The notes under the pieces are model-generated. The model saw only the letters and a list, made by a program, of their open reading frames with translations, was not told where the DNA came from and made no database searches. 64,000 bases of DNA, taken from contig CM047429.1 in NCBI GenBank assembly GCA_026168455.1, positions 38,610,066 through 38,674,065 of the forward strand. The letters run 5' to 3'. This document shows positions 34,808 through 45,149 of the stretch, piece by piece; the stretch's first letter is position 1, and each line of letters opens with the position of its first letter. The DNA is from Theocolax elegans (lineage: Eukaryota; Arthropoda; Insecta; Hymenoptera; Cerocephalidae). A program made the translations under genes and the position numbers.

Positions 34808-35697
34808 AGTGCAAATGGTGTGATGTTACCGCCCTTAATATTATATTGGTATGAGAGGATTCCTGGTAGTATAATGAATAATTTACCTTCTAAATGGCTT
34901 GTCGGAAACACAGACAAAGGCTGGATGACAGCTGATGGTTTTTATGATTACATAACAACACAATTTTATCCTTGGTTAGTTAACCTTTAGACTGCCGGAA
35001 AATCAATATTTTGACGCACCCCCTGATCGACACTTTGTGCATGATCAATCGTTGATATAAGATACCTTATATACCAGTTTTCTGAAGGCGATATGCTCTT
35101 TCAAATCCCGGCAGTCTAAAGGTTAAACATCAAATTGAATTTTTAATTATTCTATATATGGATGGTCAAGTATCGGCTATGACATTATCACTCTCTAAAT
35201 TTTGTAAAGAAAAGGATATCCAGTTGGTAGCATTATACCCCAATGCAAAGTCTCTGGATGTAGGTTTATTTAGTCTGCTTAAGAAGAAATGGAAAAGCAC
35301 AGTAAATGATTGGAGATCTGAGACTGGTTATCAGCATATGAAAAGAGAGAACTTTGCTCCTATTTTAAAAAGAGCAATAGATAATATGACTAATTTATCT
35401 GAAATCATAACAAATTCTTTTAAAACATGTGGCTTATCACCTTTTTGTTCTAAAGCTTTGGAATATAATGTTTTAAACAAACTAAAGACGAAAGAAGGAG
35501 CAAATAAAAAGAAAAATGACCTTTCATCAAAATCAAAAGAAGAAGCCAAAAGTCACTTACTGTTTTTAGAAAGGCAAATATTACAAGAGGATTTGCAAAA
35601 TTTTAATCAAGCAAACTTCAACAGCAGTGTGGTAATCACCGGTGGAAATGAGGGCTTCTTTCGCATCTGGTGCAACTTACAAAAGCAATGTGATTAA
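34808..35697 (+). pseudogene. pogo/Tigger-like DDE transposase, 5' part missing, MITE-interrupted
   Basis: From about 34808 the frame reads NGVMLPPLILYWYERIPGSI and then GWMTADGFYDYITTQFYPWL. After a 139-bp insertion it goes on with LYMDGQVSAMTLSLSKFC and LVALYPNAKSLDVGLFSLLK up to the stop at 35695-35697. This is the DDE_1 (Tc1/mariner superfamily, pogo branch) pattern, with the second catalytic Asp in MDG. The N-terminal half with the DNA-binding HTH and first Asp is absent, replaced by the inverted-repeat element. Without the insertion the frame is continuous. An intact enzyme would move DNA with a TA target. Confidence 0.82.
34984..35122. mobile_element. 139-bp MITE with TTAA target duplication
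   Basis: Perfect 15-bp inverted ends CCTTTAGACTGCCGG, flanked by TTAA on both sides (34980-34983, 35123-35126). The TTAA target and CC start are the signature of piggyBac mobilisation. It splits the pogo-like frame between the codons for PWLV and KHQIEF. Confidence 0.9.
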
Positions 35698-36089
35698 AAC
35701 ATATTCATTCTCTAATAATATTTATATTAGTAGAAGTAGATTTAATTAGGCTTAATATTTCAAAATTGTTAATTTAATCTACTGTATGTTTTTATTTTTT
35801 GTAATAATATTGTAATACAATTTATAAACGTGATTTTTTACATTTTTCACTCTAGGAAACTTAAGTAACTTAGACAATAGAAACCAATGTGAAAATTCAA
35901 ACAGCAATGTAGATGTACAATCTGCTACGCTTCATACAATAGATTTAATGAAAGTAATTTAAGTAATAGCTGTAATTTTGATAATTCGTCAAATGCTTTG
36001 CCATCTACAACAAATCTTATTGAAGATACAACTATCTTTTCGCACTCTTCTATAGATTTAGGTTCTTGTATTAATATACCAGAAGTTAA
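35698..36089 (+). other. 3' tail of the pogo-like gene, decayed
   Basis: Scattered coding-like sequence from about 35955 (SSNALPSTTNLIEDTTIFSH) up to the MITE at 36090 suggests the serine-rich C-terminal tail seen in such transposases. It resumes weakly at 36480-36628. The link to the gene is an inference. Confidence 0.35.
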
Positions 36090-36474
36090 CGGGGTGCCAT
36101 AGTCAATATTTATCCTCCCTGCCTTATCGGCAATCGTGATTATTAGTAATAAATTTGTAAATAAAACAGTATGTGAAAAAATAAGAGAAGAGGCGCCTTC
36201 GTTTATTGATAATTTAACTGTGTGCCGAATTTCAGATTAAAATTATATTGCGTTTTTGAGAAAAGTCTTACCAAAAATGTAAACCTAACCTCAACGAGGT
36301 GAAAAGATTTGATATTTTTGGTAAGACTTTTCTCGAAAACGCAATAATATTTTAATCTAAAAATCAGCACACAGTTAGATTATCGATAAACGAAGGCGCC
36401 TCTTCTCTTATTTTCTCACATACTGTTCTACTTTTTTTATTAATTAATCATCAAAAATTGAGTATGGAACCCCC
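36090..36474. mobile_element. TTAA-flanked inverted-repeat MITE, full copy (family of three)
   Basis: The ends cggggtgccatagtcaata and ggggttccatactcaat (inverse strand) are flanked by TTAA at 36086-36089 and 36475-36478. Inner arms pair around aagagaagaggcgccttcg and gagaaaagtcttaccaaaaa. Partial copies lie at 39598-39842 and 52470-52605. Confidence 0.82.
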
Positions 36475-36639
36475 TTAAAGATAATGTAAATGACTATGCA
36501 CTGTTACATGAAATTATTATTGTATCATAAAGTAGTGTAGACTCTTCTAGTAATTTAGTAACTAGAATAATAAGTAATTGTTCTGAACAAGACGATAGTA
36601 TCACTTTTATAACTCCGATCAAAAGATGAGAAACAAAAT

Positions 36640-38300
36640 GAATTTCTACATCAAGATCTGTAAATTAAATTTTTACATTCATTGATATTAAATCTTACTG
36701 TGATATTACTTTTAATTTTATTACTATTGGCTTTACATTGACTGTAATATCATATACACTATTTATTTATATTAAATTTTATAAACTGTATTTATTTAAT
36801 TTTTGTAATGTACAAATAAACATATATCTATATATCTTTTGTGTCAATTCTTACTTACATCTCTTTTTTTCTATAAGATTATACAAGACAAAGATTCATA
36901 ACCCCATTTAGGGGTTATAATATTAATAAAGAATTTAATATTACAATGTTGCCCATAGGGCCAAATGCCAAGATATTTATAAATAAACTTTGAGTATTAA
37001 ATAAAGCAATATGAAAACTAATATTTGTAGGGCACATTTCCTTGAAATGGTGCCTAACAATGACAAATATATACAAGTTAAACTTAACAAAAAGTATAAT
37101 TCTTTTATATTACTTTTCTCTCATAAATTTTATAATTTTAGAATATTTAATGAGTTTTAAAAAGTCAATGTAATAATCTCAGTGCTCATTTACTCTACTA
37201 AAGTATTGTTTTCACAGATATATAATTTGTCATGTTTTTTCAATCCCATACATAATTTATTCAAGTGTTTACATTTGTGATGTTTAATAATAATTTATTT
37301 ATTTATATTTATTTCCTATGTGCAACTTATTTATTATTTTTAACTGAAACAATAAAAAGAAAAAAAAAATAATTATTTATAACCTTTTTGACATTTATAA
37401 GAATTGACTTGTACTTATATGATAACTTAACTCTATATGACTATGTAAGCACCTTAAGGGACAGACAAAAATATCTCCAAAGGTTGTGCACTATTATTAT
37501 CATGCTGATTAGTTAAAACAATTGTTAATTATTTCCACATAACTATTTTTTTTTTAAATTATATGATCAAGATAGACAACTTGTATATGACTGGTGATGA
37601 AAACTCATAATTTTATAAAAATTTATATTTTGTTTGTATCAATCAAATATATAATATTATTCCTTAATATTTAAAGGAATATAATAAAAGGAATAGAATT
37701 GTGTTAAATTAAATCTAAAAAAATAAAAATTAAGAAGGTGGCTGCAAGATGGTTACTAGATAACCTTAAAATCAAATTAACAATTAGTTTGACAGAAAAT
37801 AATAATATTTTTTGAAGAACATATTTTACATCATTGAATCTTAAAAGATACAAATGTATATATATTATATATACATGCATACAAGATATCTTTTTAAAAT
37901 ATTATATAAATATATAATTACAATACATAATACATATTGTATTATTCACATTATATATTATATATTACATATTTTTTAAACATATTTACTCACCAGCTGT
38001 CAAAACGTATCATATTAACGTAGCTTTGTAGCAATATAACACTTTTTAAATTGTACCACTATATATTAATACAGAAATAAAATAATTCTGATAAATACAA
38101 TACTGACGCTTTGTTAATTAGTATAAAACTTGGTATGGCGGGGATATTCCATGAGGCCACCAGAACCAGAGGTTAATAAATATAACTTCCACAAATTACA
38201 TAATTGATCATTTCGAATCATAGTTGATTGCTCGTAAAATTGTAAACCTATTATTTGATTGCCATTGGTTTGCTCATATTAATATTTTTTATTCATTCTT
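36640..38300. other. AT-rich spacer, no gene seen
   Basis: Very AT-rich. One small hairpin (ataaccccatttaggggttat) lies at about 36899-36919. No coding sequence is seen. Confidence 0.5.
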
Positions 38301-38309
38301 CTTCTTTGA

Positions 38310-38735
38310 ATGTTGGCACCTAAACTGTGCGGCTATCAGCAGATTAAGTGCGCATGCGTGAATTGTGTTAGCGTTAAGAAGCTGACTACGAGCGAATTAT
38401 GTGAGCTAAAACGGCGGAACGTGAATTACATCAGCTCCTTAGGCTGGTTCCACACTATGTCCGTTGGTATCTTCGTGTCCTCCGCAGTGTCCGTTGCGCG
38501 TGCTAATCATGTCCATTTTCCTTTGTCTCCTTGGAATTTTTCGTATGCAGTGGCTCGAATCTCGAATGTTTCGAGTTTCGAGTTCCAATTCGTTATTCCA
38601 TTACGCGAAGCAGTATACCTTCTTGATTCTAACTTGTTTATGATGCTGCAACTACTCCGTTTCGCAATATGCTCCAATTTTTATAAAACTTCAATTTTTA
38701 ATGTTAATTGTTCATTGTATAATGTAAAATATTAG
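38310..38735 (+). other. 141-codon open frame of doubtful coding value
   Basis: A GC-richer island (38320-38620) with an ATG-initiated frame. The protein shows no domain, signal peptide or family I recognise. It could be part of a dispersed repeat. Confidence 0.2.
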
Positions 38736-39063
38736 TACACTTGAGTGCAGATGTGTATTTTATTAGCTTTTAGTGATGAATATAATAAGCAAGTATTAAA
38801 TATTACGAAATATATTAATTGGTTGATTATTTTATAAACAATTCATTGTTAGTGCAATGAGTACTATTTAAATGGTAAATATAACTTTTTTTGATCCAAA
38901 TATATTAGGGGCTGCTTTTTAATATTCTGCGGACCTAATATTTAAATTAATTCCAAGGATGAATGAAAGGTCATGGTAGCAACATAGTCTGAATGCATCT
39001 TGTTCCAATTCTGTCGCTTGGCAAGCAGCTACAAATAATGCTCGTATCAAGCAAACCGCAATT

Positions 39064-39376
39064 AAATCCACTGGAGGCAAGGCCCTGCATGGTATAAGTA
39101 TTTGGCCACGAAGAGTGCACCAGTTATCAGAGGCGTGAAGAAGCCCCATCATTACGAGCCAAGAACCGTAGCTCTCCAAAAGATTAGGCGTTACCAGAAG
39201 AGCACTGAGCTCCTCATCCGTAAGCTGCACGAAATAACCCAGGATTTCAAGATTGACTTACACTCCCAGAGCTCGACTGTCATGGCCCTGCAGGAAGTCA
39301 GCAAGGCATGCCTCAACGACATCTTCATGCACACCAACTTGTGTGCCATTCACATCAAGCAAGTCACCATCATTTT
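39064..39376 (+). pseudogene. histone H3 retropseudogene
   Basis: The segment KSTGGKA (39064-39084), and after an indel LATKSAP...[15 protein letters not shown], then [41 protein letters not shown] and [13 protein letters not shown], follows the H3 sequence from residue 9 to about 120. The LPFQRLVR segment is deleted, a frameshift lies near 39090, and many substitutions hit invariant residues. The last 15 or so residues are missing. No introns are seen, which suggests a processed copy; the poly(A) tail is gone. Confidence 0.88.
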
Positions 39377-39597
39377 ATTCTTCTACTCAAACTCAAATTC
39401 AACTATTTTATTTTTTAAACCCATATCTTATTCTAATTTGTTCTTGGTGTCATTAAAATATATATGTTGAAAGTAAGCACAAAAATACATATTGATATAC
39501 ATATAATCACAACGAAAGCTAAATCTATCTTTGTAATAAGACTTTAAATTAAGAGATTTTATACGATACCAATCATTGACTGAGTGAATATACTGGC

Positions 39598-39842
39598 TGA
39601 AGGGGTTCCATACTCAATTTTTGATGATTATAATTAATAAAAAAGTATAATGGTATATGAAAAAATAAGAGAAGAGGCGCCTTCGTTTATCGATAATCTA
39701 ACTGTGTGCTGATTTTTAGATTAAAATATTATTGCGTTTTCGAGAAAAGTCTTACCAAAAATATCAAATCTTTTCACCTCGTTGAGGTTAGGTTCACATT
39801 TTTGGTAAGACTTTTCTCGAAAACGCAATAATATTTCAATTT
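39598..39842. mobile_element. TTAA MITE family, truncated copy 2 (inverted relative to 36090)
   Basis: Starts aaggggttccatactcaatt and continues through gaagaggcgccttcgtttat and the paired gagaaaagtcttaccaaaaa segments at about 95% identity to 36090-36474. It breaks off after the second arm, so one end with its TTAA is missing. Confidence 0.8.
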
Positions 39843-39884
39843 CAAATTCACCAAATCTTATATTATATTAAAGTGGATCGACTT

Positions 39885-40330
39885 TTGGTCTCCGGTTCTC
39901 CGGTTCTCCGGTTTTTTAAAAATGCATTTTTATAGTTTCAAAGTTTTATTTTAATTGGACTTTACACTTTTGGGCCTTACATTTTTTGGACCTTACATTT
40001 TTGGGCCTTATAAATTTTGGGCCTTACATTATTGGCAACGGAATTGTAAAGTTTTATTTTAATTGGAATTTTAGGCCTTACATTTTGAGCCTTACATTTT
40101 TGTCCTCATAAATTTTGGGCCTTACATTTTTGAGCCTTATAAATTTGGACCTTACATTTTTGGGCCTTATAAATTTGGACCTTATATTTTTGGGCCTTAT
40201 AAATTTTGGGCTTTACATTTTTGGGCCTTATAAATTTTGGGCCTTATAAATTTTGGGCCTTATAAATTTTGGGTCTTACATTTTTAGGCGTTATAAATTT
40301 TGGGCCTTACATTTTTGGGCCTTATAGTTT
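39885..40330. repeat. minisatellite (ttttgggccttacat)n
   Basis: About 25 units of 15-17 bp alternate ttttgggccttacat and ttttgggccttataaa. A short tctccggttctccgg repeat precedes them at about 39890-39912. It is the inverted form of the motif at 1085-2150. Confidence 0.85.
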
Positions 40331-41100
40331 TTTTAAACAAATAGATATCAACTACTATGTCGATATTATTACCAGAAAATTATCTTAATAACAATAATTA
40401 AAATAACATTTGATTACGTAATTAAAATTAATAAAATTTCAACACTGGAACATACAATAAATCAAATTAATTTTTATTGTTTATTTTACAAACTTATTTT
40501 TGCAAAAATTTCAAATTACAATTATTATGTTATCAAATTAAATTACAATTATTATGTTACAATTGTACTCTATTCACTTGTATATTTCATAAGATATATT
40601 TTTTTCAATATATCGTTTTTATTGTTTATATAATTTATAAATTCAGCAAGTATTCATCGAAATCATCTTTAACAGAAAAATTAAATTATATCATTAAATA
40701 TTAAATGTATAATTAATTAAACATTAGATAAAATATTCAAATAAATATTACTGTTTTTAAAATGCCATTTAGAAGATTTATATCCAATATGCATATTGTC
40801 ACATATTATTGATATTATATATGTTATATCTGTAACAAAAACATTTTTATTATTAATTATAAATAAATTGACAAAGTCAAAACTATACCTTTTAACTTAA
40901 TCATTAAGAAATACTACTGCATTTTTGATTATTTCGATAGTCTTAATAAACTAATCAGGATACTGAAATACAAAAAGACTTATTATATTTCAAACAATAA
41001 TAATTTAAAATGAAAATTAGATAATTTTATAATATACCTTGTGACTTTAATCGTATGGAATGCCATTAGGAATATAATATTTTATTGATATAATATTAAT
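40331..41100. other. AT-rich spacer, no gene seen
   Basis: No features beyond short tandem copies of caaattacaattattatgtta near 40508-40560. Confidence 0.45.
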
Positions 41101-41200
41101 TGGAATGCTGCTGCCGTTTGTTATTTTTATTCAGCGCTGCATTCATTGGAATGCTGCTGCCCTTTGTTTTTTTTTATTCAGCGCTGCATTTATTGGAATT
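41101..41200. repeat. tandem duplication, about 51-bp unit
   Basis: Two adjacent copies of ggaatgctgctgcc followed by tttattcagcgctgcatt. Confidence 0.85.
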
Positions 41201-41244
41201 ATGAGTGTCAAACTACTAGCAAAGAATTTGTGAAAATATTGGCC

Positions 41245-41600
41245 CATTAGATGGAACGTTTGGCCCTCTTTGTGTAAAGGTTGGCCCAGATTCTTTAAAT
41301 GTTGGCCCATTTACAGAAAAGATTATTACAACATATTATTTACAACATATTATTATTGCAATATTAAATATTATCAACGCAATTAAGTGCGCCTTAATTT
41401 AAGAAATTGCATGTGAAAAACAATTTTTTACTGGTTGAAAAATTTATTCCATAATCAATACAAAATGTTCCTAAATTGGCCAAAAGTGGGCTAAAGTTTG
41501 CCAAAACTGGAAAAATGTTCCAAATATTTCAATGTTGGTAAACATCGGCCCACTTTTGGCGCAAGTTGGCCCACTTTTAGCATACTTTGGAGCATTTTCA
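41245..41600. repeat. degenerate ttggccca repeats
   Basis: At least eight scattered copies of ttggccca(c/g), irregularly spaced, denser at 41470-41590. No coding sequence is seen. Confidence 0.5.
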
Positions 41601-41669
41601 TCGAAAATGTATTTCCACTAGGGTATGTATAATATTAGTATTTATAAAATATTAAATTTATATTAACTA

Positions 41670-42405
41670 CACGGAAAAAAATGTCTAACCTTTGGAGTAC
41701 GAAGCGCTCCATACTAATACAGTTAACGTTTCGTATCCCGCTACAGATTGTACACTAACTTTTCAAGTGTTTGTTACTACATAGAAGTAAAGTAACGCCT
41801 TTATAAAAATAAGCTAAAGATGCCGAACTCTTGTAGTAGCGCCGCTATAGACGGAGAGTATACGCTCGCACCACCTTCAGTTGTAAGGCTCATACCCCTC
41901 TGCGGTATATGGCGCTTACAAACGCGAGTACACCTAACAGAGTTATGCTTTCCGCGCAATCATAATAATTGTATTAAATTAAATAAAAAATATGAGTTAC
42001 TTATAAAGTGTTAATTAAATAATGACAATACAAAACTACAATAGTTTATTGTCAACTTATATATCTTTTGTATTATTATAAATAAATATAACACTCATTT
42101 TAAATGCTGTCTCAACCGTCTATTCGAATTGCATACTCCATAGACCTATGGAGTATAGGTCCTTTACAAATGAAGGTAGCACTGTTGTTTACCTTAGACG
42201 TGCAGCGGCATTACATTCGCGGTATAGTGTTTGTATACACTGAAGGTTTAAATGCGTAACGTTGAAAGTAATAAATGTATTATACTTCTAACGTTACGAT
42301 TTCATACGCGCACGGTTTAAATTGATGTTCTATGAAAGTAATAGAATGTCTACGCTGTAGGAGGAAGAAGTCCTGTACCTCAGACGTTAAACATTTTTTT
42401 CCGTG
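41670..42405. mobile_element. TA-flanked element with cacggaaaaaa ends
   Basis: The inverted ends cacggaaaaaaatgt(c/t)taac are each adjacent to TA (41668-41669 and 42406-42407). The 736-bp interior is not palindromic overall and has no transposase. It is a non-autonomous DNA transposon, probably with a TA target. Confidence 0.75.
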
Positions 42406-42625
42406 TATATTTCATTCATTACATTGAAGCTACTTTCTTATAAACACTGTTTTCTAATAATTTATATTTTATTTTTTTCAGCTTTACAAAAAAATATTAA
42501 TAAAAAATTTAAAATAATCGTTTAGAAAAATAAAAAAAATTATAATTATTATTAAACAATTGAAACAAATTATTAATATTATTTTTATAATTGTGAATCA
42601 TTTTGTAAAATAAACCATTTTTATA

Positions 42626-43303
42626 ATGGGTTTGACGGAAATAAAAATATTAGTTGTAAAAACGATTGAACCATATAGCGACGATGCTTCTATGTTAAAT
42701 GATGAACACATATTAGAATTTAATAACATCCTTAAATCATGTACACCATTCAATATGCAAACAACTCTTTTAGTTCAAAAACAACATAATATTAACTCAG
42801 TTCAAATGAATAATGAATACATTCAATTGTTATTTTCTGGAAAATATGAAAAAGGTCATTGGATTTGTTTGTATTACAATAATAGAACGATACACATTTA
42901 TGATAGTTTAAATGCTAAGTATTTGCAAAATGAACATAAAGTATACATCAATAGATTATTTCCAGATAGTCAACAATTAAAAATTGTTTTTGAAACAGTG
43001 CAATTTCAAACCAATAGTTATGATTGTGGAATTTTCGCGACAGCTTTTGCTGTCTCTATTGTATTTAATTTATGCCCATGCAGTTTAAATTATGATATTT
43101 CCCAAATGCGTTCACATTTACTAAAAATATACGAAACACGTAGTATTACGATGTTTCCAATTTTACAAAATACAAACTATAATATTTCAACAATACCAAT
43201 CAAAAGATACATGATTCATATTTGTTGTATTGATGAAAAAAAAATTGAATTTCAATGTAGCAGAAATAAAAATAATAGAATAAAATTTTCAACAGAAATT
43301 TAA
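42626..43303 (+). CDS. Ulp1-like (C48) cysteine protease of the Helitron
   Basis: A 225-residue frame starting ATG at 42626. The catalytic set of the Ulp1/adenain fold is visible: His78 in KGHWICLYY, Asp93 in HIYDSL, Gln128 and Cys134 in QTNSYDCGIFATAF. The usual catalytic domain is close to this size, so this is essentially domain only. Such enzymes cleave SUMO or viral polyproteins. Here the substrate is unknown; processing of the large Rep-helicase polyprotein or removal of host SUMO are possibilities. The following frame starts 20 bp downstream. The frame is intact and its catalytic residues are kept, in contrast to the Rep region. Confidence 0.8.
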   Translation: MGLTEIKILVVKTIEPYSDDASMLNDEHILEFNNILKSCTPFNMQTTLLVQKQHNINSVQMNNEYIQLLFSGKYEKGHWICLYYNNRTIHIYDSLNAKYLQNEHKVYINRLFPDSQQLKIVFETVQFQTNSYDCGIFATAFAVSIVFNLCPCSLNYDISQMRSHLLKIYETRSITMFPILQNTNYNISTIPIKRYMIHICCIDEKKIEFQCSRNKNNRIKFSTEI

Positions 43304-43322
43304 TTCTGAACAACAAACAATA

Positions 43323-43800
43323 ATGAATTTATATAATAAAGATAAAATCATTTCCGTTGATTCTATTACCCCAATGGAAATAGACTATGAAATACCTACT
43401 TATAGTTCATTTTATAAAAAAAATAAACAATTTAATGATATAGAAATAAAACAGCTAAAAATAAAACAGCAAACTATGATAAAAAGGCAAACAATTAGCT
43501 GTATCGATATAAAAAATGAACGAGAAAAAGAAGCGTTGCATAAAAAAGAAGCTTATATGAGGAGTAAAGATAGTAATGACGACAAAATAGAAGAAAAAAA
43601 ATAAAGAGAAAATAGCAAACCACGATGAAAAGACAAAAAATAAATCGTGACGAAATAAAAAATGAACGAGAAAAAGAAGCATTACAAAAACAACATATTT
43701 ATTATAATGAAAATACTGATCAATGTAAAAAAAATGAAAAGAAAAAATTAAATGGAAAAATATTAAACGAAAGTAGAAAAAATGATATCGATAAATTAGT
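43323..43800 (+). pseudogene. basic coiled-coil protein of the Helitron
   Basis: The frame 43323-43604 (93 residues) begins MNLYNKDKIISVDSI and then is rich in Lys, Glu and Ile with repeated blocks IKRQTISCIDIKNEREKEAL. A further copy of the same block (INRDEIKNEREKEALQKQ) lies at about 43640-43690 after a frame change, so the protein consists of tandem repeats. The same repeats follow the protease in the decayed copy at 17300-17650. Its function is unknown; charged coils suggest nucleic-acid or protein contacts. Confidence 0.55.
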
Positions 43801-43840
43801 ATAAAACCATTTACAAAAAAATTTAAAAAGACGCATATGT

Positions 43841-44607
43841 ATGAAAAATGACAAAGACATGGAAATACCAATTATATTGCTTAAAAAATTAAAAATTGAT
43901 GAAGGAAAATTTTTTAACGTATATGATAAACCAAGTAATACCAAAAAAGGTATAAATTATAAAGAATTAAATAAACGTATTTTAATTAAAAATGAACAAA
44001 ATGTAAAATTAGTAAGTAAATCCAAAATAATAGGTCGGATAGCAAATGTAGATTTTGATGAAAAAATAATTATTGAAAACAATTTAGGTTATATGTCTGA
44101 AACTTGTAAACATTGTAATACTAAACATTTTGTTTTTGAATATACACTAGGTAAAGAATTTTCTAATTGTTGTTTGTAATTGAATTAAAGCAATTAGCTA
44201 CAGGAATATCGGAAGATAGTATTAATTTTCGCAAAAATATTCGGCTATATAATAATGCGTTAGCTTTTGCAAGCTTTGGAGCTAATTTTGATAAGTTATC
44301 TGGTAGTGGACCACAAATTCTTAGAATATGTGGTCAAATATATCACAATGTTTTTGCTTTACATCCAAATGAAAATGAAGCTCGAAAATATGGGCAATTG
44401 TATGTTCTAGATTATGAATTAGCTGCAGCTGAAAGAAAAAGTTTTAAAAATAATTTAGATACAAAATTAGAATTGTCAAGTAAATTAGATAGCTTAATTA
44501 AAATGATGTATGAGGTAGAAAAAAAAATTAGCTTATTAGAAGAAAAATTAGATAAAAATATATATAAAATGAAGCTACTTGTAATGAAGTTGCAATGGTA
44601 TTTGTAG
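43841..44607 (+). pseudogene. Helitron N-terminal region (zinc-finger-like plus Helitron_like_N start)
   Basis: The frame 43841-44179 ends with GYMSETCKHCNTKHFVFE, a CxxC...H pattern typical before the Helitron-like N domain. The frame 44167-44607 continues with NNALAFASFGANFDKLSGSG and YGQLYVLDYELAAAERKSF, the conserved ASFGAN...G..P and YGQLY..D blocks. A frameshift near 44170 separates them. In intact elements this forms the N-terminus of the Rep-helicase protein. Confidence 0.75.
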
Positions 44608-45149
44608 GAAAAAATGGAGTGCCTACTTCAGAGCGGGATATAGTTATATATTCAAAATATGACAATCCAATTAGTATTCCTTTAATAAGTAAACACACTG
44701 ATCCAATGATATACCCACTTATTTATCCAAATGGAGGATATGGATGGATGCCTAATATGAAATGCAAATATAAGAAAAACAATATTTCATGTTTGCAATT
44801 TTATAATTACAGACTTTCTATGAGAAATGGATTTAATCCATACCTTTATATGGGAAAAGTTTCTCAACAGTTTACAATTGATGCATTTGTAAAAGTTGAA
44901 CAATCAAGATTATATTTTGTAAAGAAGAACCAAGATATTTTAAGAAGCGATTATTATAAAGGCGTAATGGATTATTTACACAAGAAAAAAGAATCTGAAA
45001 ATATAAAAATTGGAAAAATGTTTATTTTGCCATCAAATTTTGTTGGAAGTTCAAGATTCCTAAAACAAAATTACATTGACTCAATGAGTATAGTAAATCG
45101 TTACGGAAAACCTGACTTATTTATAACAATGACATGTAATCCAAACTGA
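44595..45149 (+). pseudogene. Helitron_like_N domain
   Basis: 184 codons: GVPTSERDIVIYSKYD, THDPMIYPLIYPNGGYGWMP-like block, LQFYNYRLSMRNGFNPYLYM, LFQQFTIDAFVK-like block (SQQFTIDAFVKVEQSRLYF), then FVGSSRFLKQNYIDSMSI and KPDLFITMTCNPN. These follow the order of this domain in Helitron Rep proteins. A stop (TGA) follows CNPN at 45147-45149 in place of the usual Trp codon. Confidence 0.85.

Noticed and set aside
39885..40330. CRISPR-like array
   Set aside because: Units are contiguous 15-17-bp repeats without unique spacers, in a eukaryotic AT-rich context; it is a minisatellite.
43455..43871. Phe-rich 138-codon minus-strand ORF resembling a membrane protein
   Set aside because: Antisense of the Lys-rich coil frames, which gives Phe/Leu runs.
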